Assembly: GCA_965229635.1 (NCBI GenBank)
Contig: OZ245894.1
Span: 2,170,001 to 2,234,000, forward strand
Length of the DNA stretch: 64,000 nucleotides
Reading direction: 5' to 3'
Origin: BQJU01 sp965229635
GTDB taxonomy: Bacteria > Bacteroidota > Bacteroidia > Chitinophagales > Saprospiraceae
The stretch's first letter is position 1; the number at the start of each line of letters is the position of its first letter. The notes under the pieces were generated by a model that was not told the DNA's origin, made no database searches, and saw only the letters and a program-made list of their open reading frames with translations. Shown here piece by piece: positions 57,001 through 64,000 of this stretch. Made by a program: the position numbers and the translations under genes.

Positions 57001-58355
57001 AGGACCTCCGCTTCAATCATTCCGCGTTCCGCCGCGTCCCGAATTGGCTCAAGCATCGCTTCATCCTCACCGGCCTGCACCAGAAAAACGACCGCCGATT
57101 TTGGGGAACCAAATCCTTCCGGTGACCACAATTCCTGCAAATAGCCCCGCGTAAATTTCTTGCGTCCTTGCGGGATATTGTAGACTGGATTTTCACGTAA
57201 ATCAGCTAAACGTAGCTTGGATAGTTTTTGGATTTCGGGCGGCAAAAACTCGATGCCATTATTTTCCAGCGAAAGATCCTCCAGGTTTTCCAGCGAAAAA
57301 ATCACCTCCGGTACCGACCCCAGTTGGTTGCTGTCAAATTTGACGGTCTTCAGTTGTTTTAATTCCGCCAGGCTCTCGGGTAGGGTAGTCAGCTGATTCT
57401 GACTGGCCATCAACTTTTCCAGGTTAGTCAACCGGGCAATGGCAAGCGGTATTTCCGTAAGGGCATTATCATACAAATCCAGTGTTTCCAGTTGGCTGAG
57501 GCCAAATAACTCCTCCGGGAGGTAGGTCAAGCCCAGATTGCTCAGGTCCAGTTCCGAAGCAGCATTTTCGCGGGCCTCGCGAATACGTTTGAGCGCTTCC
57601 ACCTCGCCCTGTTGACTAATCTCCCGGCGGTAGGCTAGTACCTGCTCGCGCAAATGCTCGGGCAAGGCGATGCGTACGCCTTCGGCGATATTGGATAAGG
57701 AAGGATTGATCTTGATAACTTTGCCAAAAGTATCGGCCATTTCTTCTTCAGTGAGTTCTGTACCTGCCATCGTGCCGCGAATGCCCTTGCTGAGGTTGCG
57801 TAGATTTTCGAAGGCCTGGTCTTGTTTGAGCAGGGCCTCCAGCAGGCTGTCCATCCGGTAAATTTCGGGGCGGTTGCCCTTGTCAAGCTGTTGATTAAAT
57901 TGCTGGGCCAGTCGTTCCACCGCCAGATTGGGGGCAAGGGTGCCCAGCGCAATCATCTTTTGCGTATCGCGGAAGGAAACGGGAATATCTTCCAACTGAA
58001 TGTCATCGGCGTATTGGTACAAAAAGCGGGCGAGGTCCTGCTCTCTTTGCTTCCCAAAGATTCGGCGCAAATCTTCCAGCAGGGCATTGCGGACTTCCAG
58101 TTCCATCTCAAAAATGCCGCGTTGCGTGATGCGGCAAAGGTCGGATTGCAACAAATCAGAAACCGCCAGTCGGTCGATACTGCCTTGCGGTACATCCTTA
58201 AAATTGGCCCACAACTGGTACAGCAAATCCACCGTAAATCCCACGGGAAAAGCTGCGTGACAGGCAAAATAATAGTGCCCCTCACCGTAGTCGGCGCGGA
58301 ATTTTTCGCGAAAGCGGTCTATTTTTGATTTACTGCTCATCTTTGTGGTGACCAC
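54036..58355 (-). CDS. Multidomain conflict-system protein: LRR, dead CHAT, TIR, second dead CHAT, STAND-like C-terminus
   Basis: This 1439-residue protein may alternatively start at ATG 58340. Residues 1-260 are helical (FACHAAFPVGFTVDLLYQLW) and of unknown family. LRRs cover about 265-395 (LPEELFGLSQLETLDLYDNA). Residues about 415-580 have CHAT-like order, but the His and Cys sites read HLNLSNTNSG and MVNTQAM. A TIR domain covers about 815-925 (IQIFLSYAEADQRM; Glu898 in EYCQREMQ). Residues about 1035-1145 match the neighbour's CHAT (VWFHYLRDD, VVVLDRMAT, AGIPAVIVSP, TFYEEITGGSS) without His/Cys. The C-terminus (about 1215-1439, ITILQGRTENAPGLLLKALL) resembles that neighbour's. Its only catalytic-looking module is TIR, so I read it as an NAD-consuming or scaffolding effector gated by MoxR-vWA. 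Confidence 0.88.
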   Translation of the reverse strand: MVTTKMSSKSKIDRFREKFRADYGEGHYYFACHAAFPVGFTVDLLYQLWANFKDVPQGSIDRLAVSDLLQSDLCRITQRGIFEMELEVRNALLEDLRRIFGKQREQDLARFLYQYADDIQLEDIPVSFRDTQKMIALGTLAPNLAVERLAQQFNQQLDKGNRPEIYRMDSLLEALLKQDQAFENLRNLSKGIRGTMAGTELTEEEMADTFGKVIKINPSLSNIAEGVRIALPEHLREQVLAYRREISQQGEVEALKRIREARENAASELDLSNLGLTYLPEELFGLSQLETLDLYDNALTEIPLAIARLTNLEKLMASQNQLTTLPESLAELKQLKTVKFDSNQLGSVPEVIFSLENLEDLSLENNGIEFLPPEIQKLSKLRLADLRENPVYNIPQGRKKFTRGYLQELWSPEGFGSPKSAVVFLVQAGEDEAMLEPIRDAAERGMIEAEVLTFHTLDELYNRCRENAPHEMIVHLNLSNTNSGRLEVYLGESPIKIAVSTIHQLLAPLRSLRCMVNTQAMSEEKAREIATGNVRSIISSLGFSRGANPYSSMQAFYERLAEGQSLVYAVGSEPVNPDYEIFTNPDFIGIGGWGMPSTVIQQQQQSYKIEEGVEQFRDELLRLVEQNSFKELFTQTKQHLIHKSQIFDEFILLEARYQRLDEDNISGLLPQDLYGSELDKIRKSLLQAVQRIIADDYTDRPQQQPWDQPGDGQYGGLGALKFHLKKLLIDDLDVTFAEMQRSLHAESKVRVELQTLEQQLDVFNRQARGGSLDPKQLIVNKNQIVLATLEVINQIEEGDLNSAILVTGDEDANIAHPDPIQIFLSYAEADQRMVESLKAEFKAQPIVSAEIYDPYESIAQESNLESAEKSIEDVLHEAEMVISIISPAYLESEYCQREMQVAARRADAGDSILMPVIYRNCDWQSVPALAQRQVLPGSGSALNMTKDLDGAVRGVANQIGVRVGELVAERNRPAEANQRAGILEMPERTRFYLALQGYTATKVNSVLSRMYLNNLSSYGNIDWDAEQNARPEGILKKLQAYREELVWFHYLRDDNANSSVMDSTEDNPMAIFEELIKAPFLKVVVLDRMATNEEVNILLKAGIPAVIVSPPENVDVGPFIQTFYEEITGGSSFIDAATNALNKKIDASNTKLDPIFFIENLDDAEGKATAAEGIYAPSNQFNEWRLITDKEEPEADDAFSQQLKEALLQLNFVRQKYSYEEKQRQIQHPITILQGRTENAPGLLLKALLQISEINEGATILRLDLGEIDADNWGIGLSQQLGRALNVEGIKEVTDIVEPINQRLREGNVVIVGYNLQKFRSKDWVTVLNQLYELFFNDLDKTPNRLLIYFMSEETLPQLNKVKNPNLIALPQISPLERPDIDYWLKEPAEKLPHDLQDRIRKEVEAYFRKEKTMPIRNFVEMVTRLAERPQLAEGLLKI

Positions 58356-58619
58356 TAAATTTTATTGGAACCACATGAGGCACATAAGGTAATACAGCAA
58401 AAAATCCTTAGGTGTCTTATGTGGTTCAAAATAATTGTTGTGTTACAAGTCAAACACATTTTATTTTTATTGAACCACAAAAGTTACAAAAGATCACATA
58501 AGAGGGGATTGCTAGAAAATCCGTTTGGATTTTTTAGCAACTTCTATTGTGCCCTTTTGTGCGCTATTGTGGTTCAAATAAATGACTTATTTTGTTGTTA
58601 AACTGGTATCCTTTTCAAA
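58356..58619. repeat. Nested long inverted repeats between vWA gene and effector gene
   Basis: The 264-base gap is almost wholly two hairpins. The first pairs 58367-58389 (ggaaccacatgaggcacat...) with 58406-58427 (ccttaggtgtcttatgtggttc). The second pairs 58471-58496 with 58552-58576 around an inner 14-bp stem (58509-58522 with 58527-58540, one mismatch, 4-base loop). All outer ends carry the same gaaccaca word. This looks like a dispersed intergenic palindromic repeat, possibly acting as attenuator or processing site between the regulatory genes and the effector. Confidence 0.75.
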
Positions 58620-59768
58620 TCAAGCCAATAGCTTCTTCCCCAGCAACTTCGCCTTCAACACCCTCACCGCATTACCAAATTCCAATCCATTAGCGTCAAA
58701 CATATTCACGTAGTACGATATATAATCAGCTGTGGTGCGTTTCCAGCGTTGGCGCGGCATGGGGTTGAGCCAGGCTACGCGATGTTTTTTTAAGATCTTT
58801 AACAGTTGCGTAGTATGCTGCAATCGGTCCCGATCCAGTCCGCCCTGAGCGGCCCCGCCGTCGCTGAGAATGAGGATGGGGCTTTTGTATTTTTTGGCAA
58901 AAAACGCCAGTTCGATGCCTTGCAAATGTTCCTGATCTTTAAAGACGTGCTTTGCCGGCGCCCGGTCAAAATAGAAGATGTTTAACTCCCGCTGATCAGT
59001 ATCCTTCCGCAATACCTCAATCAACTCATCGATCATGGGTTGGAAAGCCATCATCGAAGGGCCATTGTCGATCAAGACCACCAGGTCGGAGCGCCATTCT
59101 TTGGCTTTTTGCCAGCTCAGTTCCTGAAAATAGCCCTTTTTGGCCGTTGCCTCAATGGTGGCGGGCAGGTTGATTTCCTTTTTGGTCAGGCTGTCCACTT
59201 CACTGCGTAGTGCCCGTAATCCTTGCTGCAGGCGACGTGAGGAAAACTCGAAATAATTGCCGCGCAGCCAAAAATTGCGCTGGTGGATCACCGTATCCAA
59301 TTCCCGCTCGCTGATGCGGGTGGTATTTTCATCGGCATCGGGCCGGGCTTTTTCAAAGCTGATGATCACCGTTTCTTGCGGCTGACCGGCAGGTTCCGGT
59401 TTTTCTTTTGGGGCAGGCGTAGTCTCTTCGTTAGTTTTAGGTGCCTCTCCCTCTGCTGTCTGCTGGTCTGGAACCGTCTTTTTTTCTTTGGTCTCCTTTT
59501 GGTCCTGCTCGACTTCCAGCGCTACGTTTTGCCGGAAGGCCAGCATCGCTTTTTTTAAGACCTCATCGAACTCCGCCTCATCATGGTGTGGCTTTCGCCA
59601 AATGAGGGTGCACAGCTGCAACAACTGCTCCGCACTATTAAAGCCAATGCCCTTCTGCAACGCCTCCATCAGCGTCAGATAGCTGTCAAAACCCAGCGCC
59701 TGGTGACCGGTACTTCGATCATAGCGGCGGGCGGCTTCAAAAAGTTCGTAGAGCAGTGGTCTCAGCAT
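58620..59768 (-). CDS. vWA-domain protein paired with MoxR ATPase
   Basis: This 382-residue protein has an N-terminal helical domain at about residues 1-95 (LYELFEAARRYDRSTGHQAL). An acidic, proline-rich linker follows at about 98-150. A von Willebrand A fold covers about 225-380 with a MIDAS-like Asp234-x-Gly-x-Ser238 (VVLIDNGPSMMAF) and a later ILILSDGGAAQGGLDRD. The MIDAS first motif is DxGxS rather than DxSxS. vWA partners act as adaptors or substrate presenters for MoxR AAA+ ATPases; here the pair is next to each other with a 4-base gap. The residues RELDTVIHQRNFWLRGNYFE precede the vWA fold. The protein is cytoplasmic. Confidence 0.88.
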   Translation of the reverse strand: MLRPLLYELFEAARRYDRSTGHQALGFDSYLTLMEALQKGIGFNSAEQLLQLCTLIWRKPHHDEAEFDEVLKKAMLAFRQNVALEVEQDQKETKEKKTVPDQQTAEGEAPKTNEETTPAPKEKPEPAGQPQETVIISFEKARPDADENTTRISERELDTVIHQRNFWLRGNYFEFSSRRLQQGLRALRSEVDSLTKKEINLPATIEATAKKGYFQELSWQKAKEWRSDLVVLIDNGPSMMAFQPMIDELIEVLRKDTDQRELNIFYFDRAPAKHVFKDQEHLQGIELAFFAKKYKSPILILSDGGAAQGGLDRDRLQHTTQLLKILKKHRVAWLNPMPRQRWKRTTADYISYYVNMFDANGLEFGNAVRVLKAKLLGKKLLA

Positions 59769-59772
59769 CTCC

Positions 59773-60783
59773 CTATTCGAAATTTAGTAATGTATTGTGA
59801 TTCTTAAAGAGCACTTGTTTAAACGGGATTTCCTTGAGCGTGGCGGCCGGTAATTTCTCCAGTTCTTTGACCATCAGCGCCAGGTTTTCCTTTTCTTCCT
59901 TGCTTAGATCTTTCTCTTTACCTTTCAATCCCTCGTAGTGCTTAATGGCCTGAAACCAGTCGATCAGCTCGGCCGTAGAAATGTTCTTGCCCACAATCAA
60001 CTGCTTGTCATTCAGCTCCTTGCGAATACTTATAAACCGGTCCACCACCTTTTTGACAAAATCCGCATCAACGTCAGCCTCTTTTTTGTAAAAGCGATTG
60101 GCCAGAATATTCTTCAGCCGTTCATCATCAAAGGGTTTGATAAAGTGAAAGACACAGCGCCGCAAAAAGGCATCGGGCAGATCTTTTTCCCGGTTGCTGG
60201 TGATGATGATAATCGGTTTTTCTTCGGCAGTGATGGATTTATTTCCCAATTCAGGAATCGTGTATTCGGCCCGGTCCAGTTCGTTGAGCAAGTCATTGGG
60301 AAAGTCGAGATCGGCCTTGTCAATTTCATCAATCAGCAGTACTGCTCTGGCTCCTGGTTTGGAGTTTTCAATGGCTTCTCCCAGCGGTCCTTTCTTGATG
60401 TAATGGGCAATACTCAGGTCTTCCTCGCGATCCGCTTTTGGAATCTGCGCATTGCCCAGTCGGCGAATGGCATCGTATTCATACAAACCTTCCTGTGCTT
60501 TGGTAGAAGATTTGATCAGCCATTCATAATAATACTGCTCATAATCGTCGGCATCCTGGTGCAATTCACAGGCCAGTACGCGTGCCAGACTGCTTTTGCC
60601 GCTGCCGGGTTCGCCCATGAGCAGTAGCGGCTTTTGCAGCAACAGTGCCAGATTAACGGCTTGCACCAGCTCATCACTGGCATCGTAGGGGTATTGCAGC
60701 TTTTCCACTACCTTACCATTGGCTAGCTTACGCTTAATGACGCGTCCTTTTTTGAGGTAATTTCCGGTAAATATATTTTTCAT
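59773..60783 (-). CDS. MoxR-family AAA+ ATPase
   Basis: The start is set at ATG 60781-60783 (MKNIFTGNYLKKGRVI), since the longer frame to 60843 adds an unlikely segment. The protein is about 336 residues. Walker A is GEPGSGKSSLARVL with Lys63; Walker B is LLIDEIDKADLDFPNDLL with Asp152-Glu153; sensor 1 is IIITSNREKDLPDAFLRRC; a lid follows. MoxR ATPases remodel or assemble partner proteins together with vWA proteins. In the MoxR-vWA conflict systems this couple is thought to act as a threshold switch for the effectors. It lies between the CHAT gene (209 bases upstream) and the vWA gene (4 bases downstream). Confidence 0.93.
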   Translation of the reverse strand: MKNIFTGNYLKKGRVIKRKLANGKVVEKLQYPYDASDELVQAVNLALLLQKPLLLMGEPGSGKSSLARVLACELHQDADDYEQYYYEWLIKSSTKAQEGLYEYDAIRRLGNAQIPKADREEDLSIAHYIKKGPLGEAIENSKPGARAVLLIDEIDKADLDFPNDLLNELDRAEYTIPELGNKSITAEEKPIIIITSNREKDLPDAFLRRCVFHFIKPFDDERLKNILANRFYKKEADVDADFVKKVVDRFISIRKELNDKQLIVGKNISTAELIDWFQAIKHYEGLKGKEKDLSKEEKENLALMVKELEKLPAATLKEIPFKQVLFKNHNTLLNFE

Positions 60784-60991
60784 AAGTCTAAAGCAAGATT
60801 TATTAGGTATTAGGTTTTGGGGGTTAGGCTTTAGGAAAATCACCCCTCACCACTTCACCCCTCACTCTCCAATCGATGAAGTCCAGCGAAGTCGATACTC
60901 ACCAATCACCATTAAATAAAAGCATAGTTTTCAGGATTATTGAATTAACAAAATATTGGGTAGCGAGCGAATGAATTCTTGGCTACTGGGG
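60784..60991. repeat. Repeat-bearing gap between CHAT and MoxR genes
   Basis: This 208-base gap contains tattaggt/taggttttggggg repeats (60800-60835). It also has cacccctcaccacttcacccctcac (described here by position 60841-60865), related in inverse orientation to 51996-52035, and a repeated gaagtc (60888 and 60898) within a small symmetrical stretch. No gene is visible. Confidence 0.45.
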
Positions 60992-62713
60992 TTATTCGTA
61001 TTTGGCAAAGTTTTCATTATAGATGGTTTGTTGGGTTTGTGTATGTTCACAGATTGCTTTGATAGTGGGCAGTAAGAAGCCCTTATAATTGTCGATGATG
61101 GTTTGGAAAACGGCTTCCGAAAGGCCCAGGTCATCGGGTAGTTGATTGGACCAGGTACGGAGGTCTTCCAGTTGGAGAATTTCCACAATGGGCAGTACAA
61201 AAGCGTGTTTTTGCTTTAGCATATCGGCTTCAATTTTCTCCAAATAAGCTTTGGGGATGGAGCTTCCAGACTCTTTGTTACGACAATTAACATCGCTGAT
61301 AAACAAGAGTGTCTTATTGCCATCGGGGTTATTTTTACTAGTGTTGTGAAGCAGTGCCTCCGTTTGAAAAACAAACCAGAATTCCTTGATCAGGCGAATG
61401 TTGAATTCAACATCCGGGTAATTGAGGTTTTCAAATAGAAGTAGCAAATGTTTGTAGCGCAGGTGTCCCTTGGTGAAAATGGTTTCGACAATTTCAGCAG
61501 TCGCCAGATTTTCATCCAATTTAAAGTAACGCGCAATGGTTTTCCAGATTGTTTTTTCATCCGGTGCTTCGGTGGATAAGGGAGCGAAGTCAATCACGAC
61601 TTTGGAAAAGGAAAACTGCACACTGGCTTTCTTCAATAGACGGTCGCGCAGAAACCCGAGGCCACATAAGGGAGTGCCCTGAATAACAAAGGCGCCAAGG
61701 TTGTTTTCCAAATTCACATGATCGCGATAAGCGTCAAATTGATCTTTATAATTAATGCGCTCCAGTTCCTGCTGCAACAATTTCTGCGATTCTGATAGTT
61801 CTGCTTCTCTTTTCTCCGTTCTCAGTTCTTCGTCTTCCCGTTGAATGGCTTCCTCTTTTTCCAGTATCTGTTTGCCCAGCGTATCAATCTTGTTGGTTTC
61901 TTCCTTGATCAGGTCTTTAAATTCGTCACCAAATTTTTCAAAACGCTTGATCTTGTCATGGGACTTGGCAATTTCTATTTCCAGGTTATGAATGGCCTCA
62001 CGAAGCGTTTCAATGGCTTCCTGTTTCTGTGCCAGCACCATCTCTACCGGATCGGGCAAGTAGTCGGGATCAAAATAGTCTTCTTCCAGTTTCCATTGCA
62101 ACTGGTCCTCGTACTTAACATATAAAAACCAGGGGAATTTGGCCCCTTCTTCCTCGTCGTCAAGGTCAAGGCTACCACGAAGGGTCTTAAAAGACAGGTC
62201 ATCACCAGATATGCCTAAAGCCACAGGTTGGGCATCCTCAAAGGCATCCTGTAGTGTTTTCCCGGCTATGAGTTGTTCGTAAAAAGCCTCAGCAAAAGCT
62301 TTTGACAAACCATCCTTAATTTTTTCGGTAGTGGCAATCACTGCCCTGGCACCGGCCTCGACCAGTTTTTCTACCTGCGATTGGGTAGAACAGCCATTGA
62401 GAAAGATCAGTAGATTCTTTTGTTGGCTAGCCAAGGCTTTCGCCAATCCTTCAGCGTAGTTGGGCTTGTCGTCCAGGAAAAGCAGGTGGTCTTCGGCATG
62501 ACCGCCATAGTGAAAAATCAGAATGCGCCGATGAAACTGATTGATGTCTTTATAGAGCTGTTCGATATCGAGATTCGGACGGTTGAAATGCTGCACCTTA
62601 TCAGCATTGTTCAGTGGCAAAAACAGATTGATCAGGGCCTTCTCCTCTTCCTTGAGTTGGCGCAGATCTTCCTTGGGGTTTGCAAATGCCGTAAATATGA
62701 CTGGTTTTTTCAT
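60992..62713 (-). CDS. CHAT protease with coiled coil and STAND-like C-terminal module
   Basis: This 573-residue protein has a CHAT (caspase-like) domain at residues about 1-200 with an apparent dyad: His72 in IFHYGGHAEDHL and Cys108 in IFLNGCSTQSQV. AGARAVIATTEKI and AFYEQLIAGKTLQDAFEDA complete the fold. A coiled coil (about 225-320) leads to a C-terminal domain (about 325-573) that begins GAFVIQGTPLCGLGFLRDRL, the place of a Walker A but without GK[ST], with LLLLFENLNYPD where Walker B would be. This fits an inactive STAND NTPase. The same layout ends the 1439-residue protein. As first gene of the four-gene run it is the likely executioner protease, held or released by MoxR-vWA. Substrate unknown. 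Confidence 0.9.
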   Translation of the reverse strand: MKKPVIFTAFANPKEDLRQLKEEEKALINLFLPLNNADKVQHFNRPNLDIEQLYKDINQFHRRILIFHYGGHAEDHLLFLDDKPNYAEGLAKALASQQKNLLIFLNGCSTQSQVEKLVEAGARAVIATTEKIKDGLSKAFAEAFYEQLIAGKTLQDAFEDAQPVALGISGDDLSFKTLRGSLDLDDEEEGAKFPWFLYVKYEDQLQWKLEEDYFDPDYLPDPVEMVLAQKQEAIETLREAIHNLEIEIAKSHDKIKRFEKFGDEFKDLIKEETNKIDTLGKQILEKEEAIQREDEELRTEKREAELSESQKLLQQELERINYKDQFDAYRDHVNLENNLGAFVIQGTPLCGLGFLRDRLLKKASVQFSFSKVVIDFAPLSTEAPDEKTIWKTIARYFKLDENLATAEIVETIFTKGHLRYKHLLLLFENLNYPDVEFNIRLIKEFWFVFQTEALLHNTSKNNPDGNKTLLFISDVNCRNKESGSSIPKAYLEKIEADMLKQKHAFVLPIVEILQLEDLRTWSNQLPDDLGLSEAVFQTIIDNYKGFLLPTIKAICEHTQTQQTIYNENFAKYE

Positions 62714-62977
62714 GCTGCCGCCCGCTTGAACCGTGAAAATAAGGAAAATTTGAATACGCTGCTGCGTAACAAGTTAGCTTTAATTGTAAAAAACTGATAA
62801 TCAAACACTAACGAACATAACGCCCGCCTTTTCGTTGGAAAAATAAACCTTCTTTGACAAATTTAGTGGTCAAGCTAAAAGGGCAAGCACAAGCGCCTGC
62901 CAGAAGCGTTGGTTGACCTGTTCGATTGACCCTGAATCACGAAATTTTTCAAAGAACCAAAATTAAAAGAAGAAGCT

Positions 62978-64000
62978 ATGATTTTAAATTTAAAACACGT
63001 ACAAAAAAATTGTGTTGTGGTGGGATTGATCCTGCTCGCCAGCTCGCTTTTTGCGCAAAGCGAAGAACAGTGGGATGAGGCCATCACCAACCGAATAGAT
63101 CAGGAATTATTTTATCAGGCTGATGTGCCTGCCAACTCCATTGATGTCATCACCTCTCAGAAGATCGTCACCCTCAGTGGTACGGTCGATGATTTGCTTT
63201 CCCGCGAGAGAGCGGAGAAAGTAGCCATGGCCGTGAAGGGAGTACAAGCAGTCATCAACCGGATTGAAGTACAACCTCCCACGCGCGTAGATGCCAGCAT
63301 TACTGCCGATATCAAGGAGGCCCTTGCCCGCGATCCGGCTACGGAAGCTTACGAAGTAGCGGTGACCACCAATGATGGTACCGTACAGCTTTCCGGAGAA
63401 GTGGATTCCTGGCAGGAAAAACGGCTCAGTACTTATGTTGCCAAGCAAGTCTCCGGGGTGAAAGCCCTGGACAATAACCTCACGGTCAATTACACAGATA
63501 ACCGTTCTGACCAGGAAATTGCCAGTGAGATCAGGCAGGCTATCGTCAATGATATTCGCCTGTATCAATCGCAGATAAATGTCCGCGTGAAAGATAGCAG
63601 AGTGTATTTGGACGGACTTGTTGGAAGTAGTAATGCCAAAATTCTTGCTGAGAACTATGGCTGGACCTCCGGCGTAGAGACGGTTGATGCGGAGGGGATA
63701 GCCGTGAAGGATTGGTTGAGCGATGACGAACTCAAACTCAATGCTAACCCCTATCCGAAAAAGACCGCAAAAGAAATCAAAACGGCCATAAACAAGGTCT
63801 TTCTTTTTGACCCAAGAATTGCCTCTTATCAACCGAAAGTGCACGTTTCCAATGGTGTGGTGACCTTGTCGGGAACCGTAGATAATCTGTTGGCCAAACG
63901 TACCGCCGAGGCCGATGCACTAAATGTTGTTGGCGTACTCTATGTGAAAAACAACCTTAAAGTAAGGCCGGATGGAGAGATTTCTCCGATGGAAGCACAA
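62978..64000 (+). CDS. Secreted multi-BON-domain protein, C-terminus outside window
   Basis: The frame opens at ATG 62978-62980 and runs to the right edge (341 codons, no stop). A signal peptide is visible (CVVVGLILLASSLFAQ). Four BON domains follow at about residues 35-100, 105-170, 175-240 and 262-330, each of the form (I/L)-x-x-G-x-V-x-(D/N)-x-x-x-K (TLSGTVDDLLSRERAEK, QLSGEVDSWQEKRL, YLDGLVGSSNAKI, TLSGTVDNLLAKR). BON proteins such as OsmY bind envelope components and respond to osmotic or envelope stress. It is divergent from the CHAT gene with 264 bases between, in which I see no further feature. Confidence 0.88.
   Translation, partial: MILNLKHVQKNCVVVGLILLASSLFAQSEEQWDEAITNRIDQELFYQADVPANSIDVITSQKIVTLSGTVDDLLSRERAEKVAMAVKGVQAVINRIEVQPPTRVDASITADIKEALARDPATEAYEVAVTTNDGTVQLSGEVDSWQEKRLSTYVAKQVSGVKALDNNLTVNYTDNRSDQEIASEIRQAIVNDIRLYQSQINVRVKDSRVYLDGLVGSSNAKILAENYGWTSGVETVDAEGIAVKDWLSDDELKLNANPYPKKTAKEIKTAINKVFLFDPRIASYQPKVHVSNGVVTLSGTVDNLLAKRTAEADALNVVGVLYVKNNLKVRPDGEISPMEAQ

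Noticed and set aside
58356..58619. Repeated gaaccaca words considered as a CRISPR-like array
   Set aside because: The words are arranged as inverted, not direct, repeats; spacing is irregular and there are no cas genes.
54036..62713. Prophage or integrative element carrying the conflict genes
   Set aside because: No integrase, transposase, tRNA-end duplication or phage structural gene is visible at either border within the window.
1..64000. tRNA and rRNA genes
   Set aside because: No cloverleaf-forming segment or rRNA-like conserved stretch was noticed on reading either strand; a covariance-model scan would be decisive and was not possible.

Overview
The window reads as chromosomal DNA of a member of the Bacteroidota, most likely a Saprospiria/Lewinella-type marine or filamentous bacterium. 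The evidence is: three intact proteins and one decayed gene carrying type IX secretion (T9SS) C-terminal sorting domains; SprB, GEVED, HYR and MopE-type adhesin modules; promoters of the Bacteroidota -33 TTG / -7 TAnnTTTG type (best at 18260-18290 and 27329-27359); weak or absent Shine-Dalgarno sequences; and a mevalonate-pathway block (HMG-CoA reductase, type 2 IPP isomerase, GHMP kinase), which is unusual in bacteria but known in this lineage. The genus is an inference. No tRNA, rRNA, CRISPR array, IS element or prophage was seen.

Layout. 1-7.3 kb: a glycosyltransferase cut by the left edge, cutC, RNase R, a lipoprotein, and an ECF sigma factor overlapping a membrane protein with an outer-membrane-barrel-like C-terminus. 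7.5-14.6 kb: a PaaI-type thioesterase, two secreted proteins of unknown function, a multi-PAS histidine kinase, a ligase-associated exonuclease without its usual partners, and an Nfu-type Fe-S scaffold. 14.6-18.0 kb: the mevalonate block. 18.3-21.7 kb: rplM-rpsI-rpsB-tsf-pyrH with a strong promoter in front and a textbook terminator after tsf. 21.7-27.3 kb: comF, a Do-type protease, an HD protein, a MarR-GNAT fusion with a palindromic operator, and a CPA1 antiporter. 27.7-39.9 kb: two very large secreted proteins facing each other, a subtilisin and a 2507-residue adhesin-like protein. 40.2-46.9 kb: a TPR-hybrid histidine kinase with REC and AraC domains, a sigma factor with a small candidate anti-sigma protein, a secreted protein, and an Fe-S L-serine dehydratase. 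47.1-54.0 kb: a membrane protein with a degenerate TIR-like domain, a third T9SS cargo protein, and a NarL-type two-component pair separated by a decayed T9SS gene.

54.0-62.7 kb is the most interesting part. Four genes on the minus strand, in transcription order, encode a CHAT protease joined to a STAND-like module, a MoxR AAA+ ATPase, a vWA protein, and a 1439-residue multidomain protein. The last contains leucine-rich repeats, a TIR domain that keeps its glutamate, two CHAT-like domains that have lost their catalytic residues, and a second copy of the same STAND-like C-terminus. This matches the MoxR-vWA-coupled biological conflict systems known from comparative genomics in multicellular and social bacteria. 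The combination of one active CHAT in one gene with two dead CHAT domains in its partner is the main candidate for something undescribed. The window ends inside a secreted four-BON-domain protein.
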